Assembly (NCBI GenBank): GCA_000263395.1
Contig: AJXE01000009.1
Coordinates: 1 to 64,000 of the forward strand
Reading direction: 5' to 3'
Origin: Stutzerimonas stutzeri TS44
Lineage (GTDB): Bacteria > Pseudomonadota > Gammaproteobacteria > Pseudomonadales > Pseudomonadaceae
DNA length: 64,000 bases
Position numbers and translations under genes: made by a program. Below are positions 1 to 13,367 of this stretch, one piece after another; the stretch's first letter is position 1; each line of letters starts with the position of its first letter. The notes beneath the pieces were generated by a model, which was given only the letters and a program-made list of their open reading frames with translations, made no database searches and was not told where the DNA came from.

Positions 1-1191
1 GCAATCCACGTAGTTGAAGGTCTGCTTGGCGACAATCGGCCGATGATAATTGGCCCAACCCCGAATAACTGGATTGAGCTGCTTGATCAACAGACTGGCC
101 GGTGCCGCTTTGTTCGCTTCAACCAACGCCTTAACCTTGGCCAGAAATGCTTTCACGTTCTTGTGGGCTGGCTTTATCAACAGCTTGTCACCGTACTTGC
201 GAATATTCTGACCGAGGAAATCGAACCCATCCGATACATGCGTGAACAACGTTTTCTCCACCGCAAGGCTCAACCCCCGCTCGGCCATGAAGGCTTCGAC
301 GAGTGGCTTCACCTCGTTTTCCAGCAGCTCTTTCGAGATGCCGGTGATGACGAAATCATCTGCGTATCGCACATAGTTGACCTTGGTCTTGTAGCTGGCT
401 TTGGTATTACGCTGCCCGAACCGGGATTCGAGCTCCTTTTCCAGTCCATCAAGGGCCAGGTTGGCCAATACAGGCGAGATGATGCCTCCTTGCGGAGTTC
501 CCGCCCCGATTGGGTTCAATTGACCGGATTCCATGTATCCCGCCTTCAGCCATTTCCGTAAGACCGCCTTGTCCATCGGGACGTTGGCGGTCAGCCAGTC
601 GTGACTGATGTTGTCGAAACAGCCCTTGATATCCCCCTCCATGACCCACTGCGCAGAATTCTTGCGACCGAGATTGACGAACAATTGCTCGATTGCATCT
701 GCCGTGGAGCGGTAGGGGCGAAAGCCATAGGAGTTCCGGTCAGCTGTGGTCTCGGACACCGGTTCGAGCGCCAGCAGGTATAACGCCTGCATGGCCCGAT
801 CCAGCATCGTCGGTATCCCCAGCGGTCGGCGCTGGCCATTGGCTTTGGGTATGAACACCCGCCGCAACGGCTTGGGCTGGTAGCCCGTGCGCTGTAACCG
901 GAAGATGGCCTTCCATTTGCTTTCAGGCGTGCTCCAGGTTTCCCCATCGACGCCCGGAGTCCTGCGACCCCGGTTTTCAGTGACTCGCTTGACCGCCAAT
1001 GCCTTGCCGGCAAACGAGCGAACCAGCATGCGCTGCAAGGTTTTCACCTGCCGCCATTGCTGATTCTTGGCTGCCTTCGCAATCCGTACCTGTAGCCCTC
1101 TCACCCGTCGATGACTGGTTTCCCAGTCGATCGTGTGCCAACTACTGGCCGGGAGGGAGGACGCAGGTACTTCCTTATCAGACGCACTCAT
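1..1191 (-). CDS. ltrA: Group II intron reverse transcriptase/maturase (C-terminus cut by window edge)
   Basis: The intron-encoded protein reverse-transcribes the intron RNA at its target and assists splicing as a maturase. The frame is open from ATG at 1191 to base 1 (397 codons) without a stop. Visible features are GVDG (residues 80-83), the RT palm motif YADD (276-279) with the preceding QGGIISP-type segment, and near the window edge IRGWANYH, the start of the maturase (domain X) region. A GGAGG ribosome site lies just upstream of the ATG. The N-terminal style (paired LQ..I..A and LAVKRVT..N.G segments) suggests the chloroplast-like class, which usually carries a C-terminal HNH endonuclease. 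That part is beyond the window, so activity cannot be judged. The gene is co-oriented with groES-groL and may be read through from that operon. Confidence 0.93.
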   Translation of the reverse strand, partial: MSASDKEVPASSLPASSWHTIDWETSHRRVRGLQVRIAKAAKNQQWRQVKTLQRMLVRSFAGKALAVKRVTENRGRRTPGVDGETWSTPESKWKAIFRLQRTGYQPKPLRRVFIPKANGQRRPLGIPTMLDRAMQALYLLALEPVSETTADRNSYGFRPYRSTADAIEQLFVNLGRKNSAQWVMEGDIKGCFDNISHDWLTANVPMDKAVLRKWLKAGYMESGQLNPIGAGTPQGGIISPVLANLALDGLEKELESRFGQRNTKASYKTKVNYVRYADDFVITGISKELLENEVKPLVEAFMAERGLSLAVEKTLFTHVSDGFDFLGQNIRKYGDKLLIKPAHKNVKAFLAKVKALVEANKAAPASLLIKQLNPVIRGWANYHRPIVAKQTFNYVDC

Positions 1192-3857
<2,666 letters not shown>

Positions 3858-3892
3858 TCAATTCTTGAATTATCGATGGAGATTGGCGGTGA

Positions 3893-4186
3893 TCAGGCTT
3901 CGACGACGGCGAGGATTTCGTTCTCGCTCATCACCAACAGGTCTTCGCCGTCGACCTTGATGGTGTTGCTGCCCGAGTACGGCCCGAACACCACCTTGTC
4001 ACCGACCTTCACGGCCAGGGCGCGGACTTCGCCGTTGTCCAGAACGCGGCCAGTGCCTACCGCGACGACTTCGCCACGGTTCGGCTTCTCGGCAGCGGAG
4101 CCCGGCAGAACGATGCCGCCTGCGGTCTTGGTTTCTTCTTCGCTGCGACGAATCACGACGCGGTCATGCAGAGGACGAAGCTTCAT
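3893..4186 (-). CDS. groES: Co-chaperonin GroES (10 kDa)
   Basis: This is the heptameric lid of the GroEL chamber. The 97-aa protein starts [12 protein letters not shown] and has the mobile loop GGIVLPGSA at about residues 23-31, which contacts GroEL, and the conserved core [11 protein letters not shown]. An AGGAGA ribosome site precedes the ATG at 4186. It is the first gene of groES-groL. Upstream on the same strand is a clear sigma-32 promoter, and no CIRCE-type inverted repeat was seen, in line with sigma-32 control in gammaproteobacteria. Nothing in the coding sequence is odd. Confidence 0.99.
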   Translation of the reverse strand: MKLRPLHDRVVIRRSEEETKTAGGIVLPGSAAEKPNRGEVVAVGTGRVLDNGEVRALAVKVGDKVVFGPYSGSNTIKVDGEDLLVMSENEILAVVEA

Positions 4187-4328
4187 TGTCGATCTCTCCT
4201 AACAGAGTTGTTCCATGCCGATCCAGGTGATCGGCGGGTTGACGAATCCGGCGGTGCCGGTTGCGGCCCGCTACGCGAGTCGCAGAAGACGGACTGTCGA
4301 ACACGACAGCGACCTTGCGGTGTCCGCT

Positions 4329-4358
4329 ACATGCGGGCGCTCAAGAGCATTTCAAGGG
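4329..4358 (-). promoter_or_regulatory. Sigma-32 (heat-shock) promoter of groES-groL
   Basis: Reading the minus strand, CCCTTGAAA (4358-4350) is followed after 12 nt by CCCGCATGT (4337-4329). This matches the sigma-32 consensus CTTGAAA, N11-16, CCCCATNT with one mismatch in the -10. It lies about 140 nt upstream of the groES start, leaving a moderately long untranslated leader. Confidence 0.8.
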
Positions 4359-4425
4359 GTGCGGATGAAATTTTCGCCGCAGGAAAACCGAACCGGCACG
4401 CCACATGGCATACCGGATGTGGCCC

Positions 4426-4884
4426 TCACTGATCGCGATCGCGGCGCTCCCATTCGCCCTCGATGACGTTCGGTCGCTGCGGGCCGGAACGCGCCTGCAG
4501 GTCGTCGGCGAAGGCACGCTGGCGGCGCACCTGCTCCTCGATCCGCCGGTTGATCGTCCGCAGCAGCAGGTTGCGGGTTGGCGGGAACAGGATGAGCAGC
4601 GCCAGCACGTCGCTGATGAAACCCGGCAGGAACAGCAGGCCGCCGCCCAGCGCCAGCATCAGCCCCTGCAGCATCTCGCGCTCGGGCAACTCGCCGCGGG
4701 CCAGTCGTTCGCGCGCGCGCCAGGCGGTGGCGAAGCCGGCCAGGCGCATCACCAGGACGCCGGCGATACCGCTGAGCACCAGCAGCAGGATGGTTGCCAG
4801 CGCGCCGATGGAGCTGCCGACCTTGATCAGCACATACAGCTCGGCCAGCGGAAACAACAGGAACAGCACAAAGAAGATTCGCAT
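4426..4884 (-). CDS. fxsA: FxsA family membrane protein
   Basis: FxsA is a small inner-membrane protein; in E. coli its overproduction relieves F-plasmid-dependent exclusion of phage T7. The 152-aa protein starts MRIFFVLFLLFPLAELYVLI and has hydrophobic segments at about residues 2-20, 25-50 and 75-100, then a charged cytoplasmic tail. An in-frame start 51 nt further upstream exists, but ATG at 4884 has a well-placed AAGGA site six bases before it and begins exactly at the conserved N-terminus. It lies directly upstream of groES on the same strand, as in other pseudomonads, but the heat-shock promoter of groES lies between them. Confidence 0.92.
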   Translation of the reverse strand: MRIFFVLFLLFPLAELYVLIKVGSSIGALATILLLVLSGIAGVLVMRLAGFATAWRARERLARGELPEREMLQGLMLALGGGLLFLPGFISDVLALLILFPPTRNLLLRTINRRIEEQVRRQRAFADDLQARSGPQRPNVIEGEWERRDRDQ

Positions 4885-5016
4885 CGATGATCCTTGGCGG
4901 AAGATAGGCTTCCAGTCAGCTGTAGATGACGCCACCGCGGGCCGAATTCAACCCGCGCGCAATGCAGTCTGTAAGCGGATTATGCGAAAACCTGCCTGAC
5001 GCGAAGCTGAATCCGC

Positions 5017-5724
5017 TCAGCTCCGCGCCATCGCCACCAGCGCCTGACGCACCGCCAGCGGCGTTTCGCAGGGTTCGGCGAACGGCAGCCAGTGCAGCGC
5101 CTGGCCAATGCGCAGGTGAAAGCCCTCGCTGTCGATGCCGGCCATCTGTGCCGGCTCGCTATCAGGCAAGCCGGCCCGTTCCACGTAGCGGGCGATGGCG
5201 GCGGCATGGTCGGCGTTCATGTGCTCGACCATGCTCCGCTCCATCGCGCCAGCGCCGGCGGCAAAGGGATTGGCCAGCGCCACACGGTCCAGCCAGTGGA
5301 TCGCGCCGAAGCCGCCGATGTAGCGCCAACGCACCGGTTCCAGGCGCCAGAAATCGAAATCGTGCACACGATGGTAATCGCGCGACTCGGGGAAATAACG
5401 GTAATAGCGCTGCGCGGCCGCCTCGATATCCGCCGCCTCGCTCAGCTGCCGCGCCTCGGCCAGCAGCGTGAGGCGACCGACGGCCTGCACATCGGCAGCG
5501 GCGCGTTCGCCAACCAGCAGCGAGCAGCGCCCGTCAGCCTTGAGATTGCGCGTGTGCTGGGCGATCCGGCTGATCAGGATCAGCGGCCAGCCTTCGGCGT
5601 CCAGGCAGTACGGCACCACCGAGCCGAAGGGAAAACCCGGCATGGCCTGGGAGTGGGTGGAGAGCACACCGCGATATTCCTTGAGCAGGAGTTGTCGGGC
5701 ATGCTTGGCGGCTTCAGCGCTCAC
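5017..5724 (-). CDS. HugZ-type pyridoxamine 5'-phosphate oxidase-like protein (DUF2470)
   Basis: The 235-aa protein has an N-terminal split-barrel flavin/heme-binding domain of the pyridoxamine phosphate oxidase type (about residues 5-150; segments such as SRIAQHTRNL). A C-terminal DUF2470 domain contains MVEHMNADHAAAIARY, whose histidines coordinate heme iron in HugZ relatives. Family members bind or degrade heme or act in redox stress; the substrate cannot be read from the sequence. I chose GTG at 5724, preceded by GAGGAG, because it begins the conserved SAEAAKHARQLL sequence; the longer open frame upstream has no support. It is divergent from the dehydrogenase gene at 5822. Confidence 0.85.
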   Translation of the reverse strand: MSAEAAKHARQLLLKEYRGVLSTHSQAMPGFPFGSVVPYCLDAEGWPLILISRIAQHTRNLKADGRCSLLVGERAAADVQAVGRLTLLAEARQLSEAADIEAAAQRYYRYFPESRDYHRVHDFDFWRLEPVRWRYIGGFGAIHWLDRVALANPFAAGAGAMERSMVEHMNADHAAAIARYVERAGLPDSEPAQMAGIDSEGFHLRIGQALHWLPFAEPCETPLAVRQALVAMARS

Positions 5725-5774
5725 TGGGGCTCCTCGCAGGACGGGTTCGACAGGGCGTTCAGCATAACGGTTTC

Positions 5775-5788
5775 CCCCGCGAGCGGGG
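5775..5788. other. Short GC-rich inverted repeat in a divergent promoter region
   Basis: CCCCGC and GCGGGG flank a two-base centre in the 97-nt gap between the divergent HugZ-like and dehydrogenase genes. It could be an operator for a dimeric regulator, but no matching regulator gene is nearby. Confidence 0.25.
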
Positions 5789-5821
5789 TTCTCGCAGCGA
5801 GACAACAAGAAGGAGATGGGC

Positions 5822-6580
5822 ATGCAGCTACAAGACAAGGTCATCATCATTACCGGCGGCGGCCAGGGTCTAGGCCGGGCGATGGCCGAGCATCTGGCCG
5901 GCAAGGGCGCGCGCCTGGCGCTGGTGGACCTCAATCCGGAGCGCCTGGTCGAAGCCGTGGCCGCCTGCAAGGCCGCCGGCGGCGACGCACGCGCCTACTT
6001 GTGCAACGTCGCCGACGAGGCGCAGGTCAGCGACATGGTCACGCGCGTGGCCGAAGACTTCGGCGGCCTGCATGGTCTGGTGAACAACGCCGGCATCCTG
6101 CGCGACGGCCTGCTGCTCAAGATCAAGGATGGCGAGATCAGCAAGATGAGCCTGGCGCAGTGGCAGGCGGTGATCGACGTCAACCTGACCGGCGTATTCC
6201 TCTGCACCCGCGAAGTAGCGGCGAAGATGGTCGAACTGCAGAGCCAGGGCGCGATCGTCAACATCTCCTCGATCTCCCGTGCCGGCAACATGGGCCAGAC
6301 CAACTACTCCGCAGCCAAGGCCGGCGTGGCCTCGGCCACCGTGGTCTGGGCCAAGGAGCTGGCGCGCTACGGCATTCGCGTCGCCGGCGTAGCACCAGGC
6401 TTCATCGAGACCGAGATGGTCGCCAGCATGAAACCCGAGGCGCTGGAGAAGATGACCGCCGGCATTCCGCTCCGGCGCATGGGCAAGCCCGCCGAGATCG
6501 CCCATTCGGTGGCTTATATCTTCGAGAACGACTACTACACCGGGCGTATCCTCGAGCTGGATGGCGGTCTGCGCCTGTGA
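5822..6580 (+). CDS. SDR family oxidoreductase (FabG-like)
   Basis: This is an NAD(P)-dependent short-chain dehydrogenase/reductase of 252 aa, family length. The Rossmann cofactor motif TGGGQGLG is near the N-terminus, NNAG follows at about residue 88, the catalytic serine lies in NISSISRAG, and the active-site YSAAK motif follows. The C-terminus IL.LDGGL is typical of FabG-like reductases. The closest role model is 3-oxoacyl-ACP reductase, but fabG itself sits in the fab cluster elsewhere, so the substrate is open. The ATG at 5822 has AAGGAG six bases upstream; two earlier bases (ATG at 5816) overlap that site. A strong bidirectional terminator follows. Confidence 0.9.
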   Translation: MQLQDKVIIITGGGQGLGRAMAEHLAGKGARLALVDLNPERLVEAVAACKAAGGDARAYLCNVADEAQVSDMVTRVAEDFGGLHGLVNNAGILRDGLLLKIKDGEISKMSLAQWQAVIDVNLTGVFLCTREVAAKMVELQSQGAIVNISSISRAGNMGQTNYSAAKAGVASATVVWAKELARYGIRVAGVAPGFIETEMVASMKPEALEKMTAGIPLRRMGKPAEIAHSVAYIFENDYYTGRILELDGGLRL

Positions 6581-6598
6581 GCCAGACGCAGCCTATAT

Positions 6599-6634
6599 AA
6601 GAAGAAGGGCAGCCCGTGGGCTGCCCTTCTTCTT
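6599..6634. terminator. Bidirectional rho-independent terminator
   Basis: A 16-bp perfect stem (AAGAAGAAGGGCAGCC and its complement) with a four-base loop lies between the convergent dehydrogenase and DUF481 genes. The A/T-rich base of the stem gives a U-rich run in both directions, so it can end both transcripts. Confidence 0.88.
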
Positions 6635-6652
6635 CGGCACGTTCAGCGCACC

Positions 6653-7657
6653 TTACCAGCCGACGCCGAAGCCGATGCTGTAGCGGGTTTCGTCGAGGCT
6701 TTCCTCGGCGCCGCTGATGATGTCCTTCTCGGCCTTCATGTTCAGCGAGGCCCAGTCGGTCACCTTGTAGCGCAGTCCCACCTCGGCATCCAGCGCATAA
6801 TCGGCGACGCTTTCCAGCGGCTTGCCCAGCTCGCCACTGCTGAACAGCTCGAACGTCTTGCCCACCAGGTAACGGTTGTAGTCCCACTTCAGCGCGGCGA
6901 GGTAGAAGTCCTCCTCCGAGCCGTCGGCGAACTCGTAGTCGCTGCGGTTGAGCAGCGCCGCCAGCGAGAATGCGCCCAGGTCGTTGTCCCAGAACTGGTA
7001 GCCCGGACCGGTACCGATGGTGCGCTGGCGCCGCACGTCCTCGATCTGGTCACGCTTGTAATTCAGCCGCCCCTGCCAGAACCAGTGCTCGTCGATGAAG
7101 CGGTCGAGGGCGTATTCGGCGTCCCAGTTGTCGGTCACGGTCACGCCGTCACGGTACTCGCGGTTGTAGCTGGCGGCGCCGTTGTGCCGCCAGAGACCGT
7201 GGCGCGCCTTGGTATCGAAGGACACGTCATAGTCATCGGTATCGGTTTCGGCGCGCTTGTAGTCCATCGCCACGTCGACGTTGCCCTTCCAGGTGAAATC
7301 CTGGATCAGCGGCTTGGGATGGATGATCTGCGAGATGCTGGCCAACTCGACGGTGCGCGGTGCGTCACCGTTGACCAGCGTGACCGTGCCAGGCGCGGAC
7401 GCCTGCAGCGACTTCGCCACCTCGCCAACCGTATCGCCCTGTTTGACCAGCAGTTTCTGATCGCTTTCCAGCGTGGCGATCTGGTTCCACTTGAGCGGGA
7501 TGGAACCGCCGTAGCTGGTCTCGATGAGCAGCTTGCCGCCATCGAGGACGCTGATCCTGCCGGTCAGGCGATCACCGTTCTTCAGCCAGACGGTGTCGGC
7601 CAGAGTGGGCAGCGTGAAGGTACAAAGGAACAGGCACAGCAGGGATCGGAAAAACAT
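6653..7657 (-). CDS. DUF481 family (YdiY-like) outer membrane beta-barrel protein
   Basis: The 334-aa secreted protein starts with a signal peptide (MFFRSLLCLFLCTFTLPTLA, cleavage after ADT expected). An N-terminal region of about 110 residues has short beta repeats (TVWLKNGDRLTGRI, KLLIETSYGGSIPLKW). Alternating aromatic/polar strands to the C-terminus end in YSIGFGVGW, and the final aromatic residue suits BAM-dependent barrel insertion. The family (DUF481) has no defined substrate. The start at 7657 is chosen because it begins the signal peptide; the upstream extension has none. No strong ribosome site is visible. It is divergent from the alkyltransferase-like gene. Confidence 0.83.
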   Translation of the reverse strand: MFFRSLLCLFLCTFTLPTLADTVWLKNGDRLTGRISVLDGGKLLIETSYGGSIPLKWNQIATLESDQKLLVKQGDTVGEVAKSLQASAPGTVTLVNGDAPRTVELASISQIIHPKPLIQDFTWKGNVDVAMDYKRAETDTDDYDVSFDTKARHGLWRHNGAASYNREYRDGVTVTDNWDAEYALDRFIDEHWFWQGRLNYKRDQIEDVRRQRTIGTGPGYQFWDNDLGAFSLAALLNRSDYEFADGSEEDFYLAALKWDYNRYLVGKTFELFSSGELGKPLESVADYALDAEVGLRYKVTDWASLNMKAEKDIISGAEESLDETRYSIGFGVGW

Positions 7658-7796
7658 AAGGAAGGGCGCAAATCTGCTCGGAAACGGTGGAAAGGCTGGC
7701 ATTATCCCTATGCATCCTGCTCCAGCAACCACAGACCGCCGAATGGGAATCGGGTTCATTTCCAGCGCCCCGGCGTGCCATCCGAGGAAACGTCAC

Positions 7797-8156
7797 ATGC
7801 ACGAGCCTACGCCCCTGCTACCGCCCGGCGCCGATGCCGAGGCGCGCCGCGCCGCCGTCTATCTGGTGATGGCGCAGATCCCGCCGGGCAAGGTGATCAG
7901 CTACGGCGAACTGGCCGCCATCGCCGGCCTCGGCCGTGCCGCGCGCTGGGTCGGCCGGCTGATGGCGCAGCTGCCGGATGACACGCGCCTACCCTGGCAC
8001 CGGGTCATCGCCGCCGGTGGCCGCCTGAGCCTGCCGGCCGGCAGCCCCGCCGGGCACGAGCAGCGCATGCGCCTGCGTGCCGAGGGCCTGACCATCCGCA
8101 ACGACCGCGTGGACATGCGTCGCCACGGCTGGCATTCAACGGAGCACAGCGGTTAG
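7797..8156 (+). CDS. Alkyltransferase-like protein (MGMT family, no active-site Cys)
   Basis: The 119-aa protein matches the C-terminal DNA-binding domain of O6-alkylguanine-DNA alkyltransferases: helix-turn-helix around VISYGELAAIAGLGRAARWVGRLM and the active-site loop LPWHRVI. In true transferases the loop is PCHR; here the cysteine is tryptophan, the hallmark of alkyltransferase-like (ATL) proteins. These bind alkylated guanine, flip it out and hand the lesion to nucleotide excision repair. ATG at 7797 is in the intergenic gap; the longer open frame upstream overlaps the divergent DUF481 gene and is not credible. Expected in the cytoplasm on DNA. Confidence 0.92.
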   Translation: MHEPTPLLPPGADAEARRAAVYLVMAQIPPGKVISYGELAAIAGLGRAARWVGRLMAQLPDDTRLPWHRVIAAGGRLSLPAGSPAGHEQRMRLRAEGLTIRNDRVDMRRHGWHSTEHSG

Positions 8157-8194
8157 AGTTCGCGCTCCGTCCTGCCGCCACAGATTGTCGATGT

Positions 8195-9892
8195 ATGTCC
8201 CGTGAAACCTGGCGCGATGCCCTCGCCGCCTATGCCAGCCCCGCCAGCCTGGCCCTGCTGCTGCTGGGGTTCGCCGCGGGACTGCCCGCCGTGCTGGTGT
8301 TCTCCACGCTCTCGGTGTGGTTGCGCGAAGCCGGGGTGTCACGGGAAACCATCGGTTTCGCCAGCTGGATCAGCCTGGCCTATGCCTTCAAGTGGGTCTG
8401 GTCGCCGATGCTCGACCAGTGGCGCCTGCCGTGGATCGGCGCGCTCGGGCGGCGGCGCTCGTGGCTGGTGCTCTCGCAGGCGCTGATCGCCTTCGGCCTG
8501 GTGGGCATGGCGCTGTGCAATCCGCAGCACAACCTGACCCTGCTGATCGCCCTGGCGGTGCTGGTGGCGTTTTCTTCCGCGACCCAGGACATCGCCATCG
8601 ACGCCTACCGCCTGGAAATCGCCGAGGACAAGCTGCAGGCGACCCTGGCGGCCAGCTACATGACCGGTTACCGCGTCGCCATGCTGCTGGCCAGCGCCGG
8701 TGCCCTGTTCCTCGCCGAGTGGCTGGGCTCGAGCAACCTCAACTACAGCCAGGCGGCCTGGAGCTTCACCTATCTCGCCTTCGCGCTGCTGATCCTGCCC
8801 GGCCTGGTCACCAGCCTGGTGATCCGCGAGCCGGATGCCGGCACACCGCTGCCCAACGAACCGGCGCGCTACACCTTCAACCATCAGCTCGCCGCCGTCG
8901 GCCTGCTGCTGGTGCTGCTGATTTCCGTACCCGCCATGATCAACGCACTGATCGCCCAGGCCTGGCCACGGGCGACGCTGTATGCGCTGTTCATCCTCGG
9001 TTCGATCTCGCCGATGGGCCGCTCGCTGCTGATCCCGGTGCGCCACATCCTCCATCAGGCCGGGCAGAAGCAGCGCCCGCCGCGCTTCGACTTCACCCAC
9101 CAGGCGGTTTCGGTGATCGTACTGATCATCCTGATGGTCTCGACCACCGGCATGTTCCAGTCGTACTGGGGCGGCTACTGGCCACGCGGCACCATGTATC
9201 TGCTGATCTGCTGGGGCTGTCTGTCGGCGCGTGGTCGCATCCTGATGGGCCCGGTGCTGACACCGATCACCGACTTCATCCTGCGCTATCGCTGGCAGGC
9301 GCTGCTGCTGCTCGGGCTGATCGCCACCTACCGGATGTCGGACACGGTGATGGGCGTGATGGCCAACGTGTTCTACATCGACCAGGGCTTCTCCAAGGAC
9401 CAGATCGCCAGCGTCAGCAAGCTGTTCGGGCTGGTCATGACGCTGCTCGGCGCGGCATTCGGCGGCCTGCTGATCGTGCGTTTCAGCATCCTGCCGATCC
9501 TGTTCATCGGCGGCGTCGCCTCGGCGGCGACCAACCTGCTGTTCATGGCGCTGGTGCAGATGGGCGCCAACCTGAACATGCTGATCGTCACCATTTCCTG
9601 CGACAACTTCAGCGGCGGGCTGGCCTCCACGGCGTTCGTCGCCTACCTGTCGAGCCTGACCAACCTGAAGTTCTCCGCCACCCAGTACGCCCTGCTCAGC
9701 TCGCTGATGCTGCTGCTGCCGCGCCTGCTCGGCGGTTATTCGGGAGTGATGGTCGAGCAGCTGGGCTACAGCGACTTCTTCCTGGTCACCGCCCTGCTCG
9801 GCGTGCCGACGCTGGTGCTGATCGTCTGGCAGTGGCGCCGGGGGCTGCGGCAACCCAAAGACCCCGGCCAAGAGGCCACTTCCCGGCCCTGA
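8195..9892 (+). CDS. ampG: Muropeptide permease AmpG
   Basis: This is an inner-membrane major-facilitator transporter that imports GlcNAc-anhydroMurNAc muropeptides for cell-wall recycling and AmpC signalling. At 565 aa it fits the long pseudomonad AmpG type, with about 14 hydrophobic segments. The conserved N-terminus includes LLLGFAAGLP, VFSTLSVWLREAGV and the family signature ATQDIAIDAYRLE at about residue 130. The ATG at 8195 gives the expected N-terminus, though the ribosome site is weak. It is followed by a convergent mscS-type gene, the same neighbour as in P. aeruginosa. Confidence 0.95.
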   Translation: MSRETWRDALAAYASPASLALLLLGFAAGLPAVLVFSTLSVWLREAGVSRETIGFASWISLAYAFKWVWSPMLDQWRLPWIGALGRRRSWLVLSQALIAFGLVGMALCNPQHNLTLLIALAVLVAFSSATQDIAIDAYRLEIAEDKLQATLAASYMTGYRVAMLLASAGALFLAEWLGSSNLNYSQAAWSFTYLAFALLILPGLVTSLVIREPDAGTPLPNEPARYTFNHQLAAVGLLLVLLISVPAMINALIAQAWPRATLYALFILGSISPMGRSLLIPVRHILHQAGQKQRPPRFDFTHQAVSVIVLIILMVSTTGMFQSYWGGYWPRGTMYLLICWGCLSARGRILMGPVLTPITDFILRYRWQALLLLGLIATYRMSDTVMGVMANVFYIDQGFSKDQIASVSKLFGLVMTLLGAAFGGLLIVRFSILPILFIGGVASAATNLLFMALVQMGANLNMLIVTISCDNFSGGLASTAFVAYLSSLTNLKFSATQYALLSSLMLLLPRLLGGYSGVMVEQLGYSDFFLVTALLGVPTLVLIVWQWRRGLRQPKDPGQEATSRP

Positions 9893-9899
9893 GCCTCCG

Positions 9900-10724
9900 T
9901 CAGCCCTGCACCAGATGCACCACCCGCTGCGGGAATGGAATGCCGACACCCGCAGCCATCAGCCGCTCCTTGGCCAGCTCCATGAAGTCGGCGGTCACCG
10001 CACCGACATCGGCGGTCGCCGCCCACACACGCAGCACCAGCGTCACAGCGTTGTCGCCCAGCGCAGTGACCACCACCACCGGCTCGGGATCGCGCAGCAC
10101 GCGCGAGTCCTCGGCGATCTCCAGCAGGATGCGACGCGCCAGCTTGATGTCGCTGCCGTAGTCGATGCCGATGTTGATGTCCGCCCGCCGCTGCGGCTCG
10201 CGCGAGTAGTTGGTGATATGGCCGTTGGACAGGCTGCCGTTGGGCACCACCACGGTCTTGTTGTCGCCGGTCTTGAGCACGGTGTGGAATATCTGGATGG
10301 AATGGACGGTGCCGCTCACCCCCTGCGCCTCGATCCACTCGCCGACGCGGAACGGCCGGAACAGCAGGATCAGCACGCCGCCGGCGAAGTTCGCCAGGCT
10401 GCCCTGCAGCGCCAGGCCGATCGCCAGGCCGGCGGCACCGATGGCGGCAATGAACGACGTGGTTTCCACCCCGATCATCGAGGCGACGCTCACCAGCAGC
10501 AGCACCTTGAGCACGATACCGGCCAGGCTGCCGATGAAGCCGTGCAGCGTCGGATCGACCTGGCGCCGGCGCAGCAGCGCACCGACCCGGGCGGTCAGCG
10601 TGTTGATCAGCCACCAGCCGAACAGCAGGGTCAACAGCGCCAGCAGCACCTTGCTGCCGTATTGCAGCACCACCGGCACCCAGGCCTCGGACAATCCGAC
10701 CAGGTAATCCACACTCATCTCCAT
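9900..10724 (-). CDS. Small-conductance mechanosensitive channel (MscS family)
   Basis: The 274-aa protein matches the length of E. coli MscS. It has three N-terminal membrane segments (about residues 15-40, 60-85 and 90-120). The pore helix region is rich in Gly/Ala (GAAGLAIGLALQGSLANFAGGVLIL), and the beta domain has FRVGEWIEAQGVSGTV and VVVPNGSLSNGHITNYS. It acts as an emergency valve releasing solutes on hypo-osmotic shock. ATG at 10724 has GAGGAG six bases upstream. It lies just downstream of the yajQ terminator, so it probably has its own promoter near 10736-10797 or is read through. Confidence 0.93.
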   Translation of the reverse strand: MEMSVDYLVGLSEAWVPVVLQYGSKVLLALLTLLFGWWLINTLTARVGALLRRRQVDPTLHGFIGSLAGIVLKVLLLVSVASMIGVETTSFIAAIGAAGLAIGLALQGSLANFAGGVLILLFRPFRVGEWIEAQGVSGTVHSIQIFHTVLKTGDNKTVVVPNGSLSNGHITNYSREPQRRADINIGIDYGSDIKLARRILLEIAEDSRVLRDPEPVVVVTALGDNAVTLVLRVWAATADVGAVTADFMELAKERLMAAGVGIPFPQRVVHLVQG

Positions 10725-10735
10725 AACGACTCCTC

Positions 10736-10766
10736 AAAAAAACGACGCCCGACTCTGGCCGGGCGC
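10736..10766 (-). terminator. Rho-independent terminator of yajQ
   Basis: On the minus strand CGCCCG and CGGGCG form a stem around an 8-base loop, followed within three bases by a run of seven T. It lies between yajQ and the mscS-type gene. Confidence 0.75.
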
Positions 10767-10797
10767 ATATGACGACGGAAGGCGCGTCAGCGCCGGA

Positions 10798-11277
10798 TCA
10801 GTCGCGGAAATTGTTGAACTGCAGCGGCATGCCAAAATCCTTGGCGCGCAGGTGCGCGATGGCTTCCTGCAGGTCGTCGCGCTTCTTGCCGGTCACCCGC
10901 ACCTGCTCGCCCTGAATGGCGGCCTGCACCTTGAGCTTGGCGTCCTTGATGTGCGCGACGATCTTCTTCGCCAGCTCCTTGTCGATGCCTTCGCGCAGCA
11001 CGACTTCCTGCTTGACGACCTTGCCGGACGGATACGGATCCTTGTATTCCAGGCACTGGACGTCGATCTTGCGCTTGACCAGACTCAACTTGAGAATCTC
11101 GATCATCTGCTCCAATTGGAAATCGGCGTCGGCCGTCAGCTGCACGGTCAGCTCCTTGTGCTCGAACGTGCCTTTGCCGCGCAGATCGTAGCGACGATCC
11201 AGCTCCTTGATCGCGTTGTCGATCGCGTTGGTGACTTCGTGCTTGTCCAGTTCGGACACCACGTCGAACGAGGGCAT
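10798..11277 (-). CDS. yajQ: YajQ family nucleotide-binding protein
   Basis: The 159-aa protein starts [20 protein letters not shown], the conserved YajQ (UPF0234) N-terminus, and ends [11 protein letters not shown]. Family members have two ferredoxin-like folds and bind nucleotides or RNA. In Xanthomonas and Pseudomonas a YajQ protein was reported to bind cyclic di-GMP and act in gene control. ATG at 11277 has GGAGGAAG a few bases upstream; the longer open frame upstream lacks similarity. It is divergent from a response regulator with a degenerate GGDEF domain, an association also seen in P. aeruginosa. Confidence 0.95.
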   Translation of the reverse strand: MPSFDVVSELDKHEVTNAIDNAIKELDRRYDLRGKGTFEHKELTVQLTADADFQLEQMIEILKLSLVKRKIDVQCLEYKDPYPSGKVVKQEVVLREGIDKELAKKIVAHIKDAKLKVQAAIQGEQVRVTGKKRDDLQEAIAHLRAKDFGMPLQFNNFRD

Positions 11278-11440
11278 GGGGCTTCCTCCAGAAATAGGTA
11301 GCGCGACGGTCACGGACCGGCCCGCGCCTGGCTTGACGGTAAAAAAAGCGCGGTCATTATAACCGTTCGACGTGATACCGCCCGGTACTCCGGCAAAGCG
11401 TGACAGGACGTCCACCCTTCTCCATTGATTGAGCTTGCCC

Positions 11441-13322
<1,882 letters not shown>

Positions 13323-13367
13323 GGCACCGCTACCCTGCGCAGGTCCTTCACGTCATCCGTGGCCGCC

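Noticed and set aside
8339-9949. 536-codon open frame opposite ampG
   Set aside because: Gln/Arg/His-rich shadow of a membrane-protein gene without its own signals.
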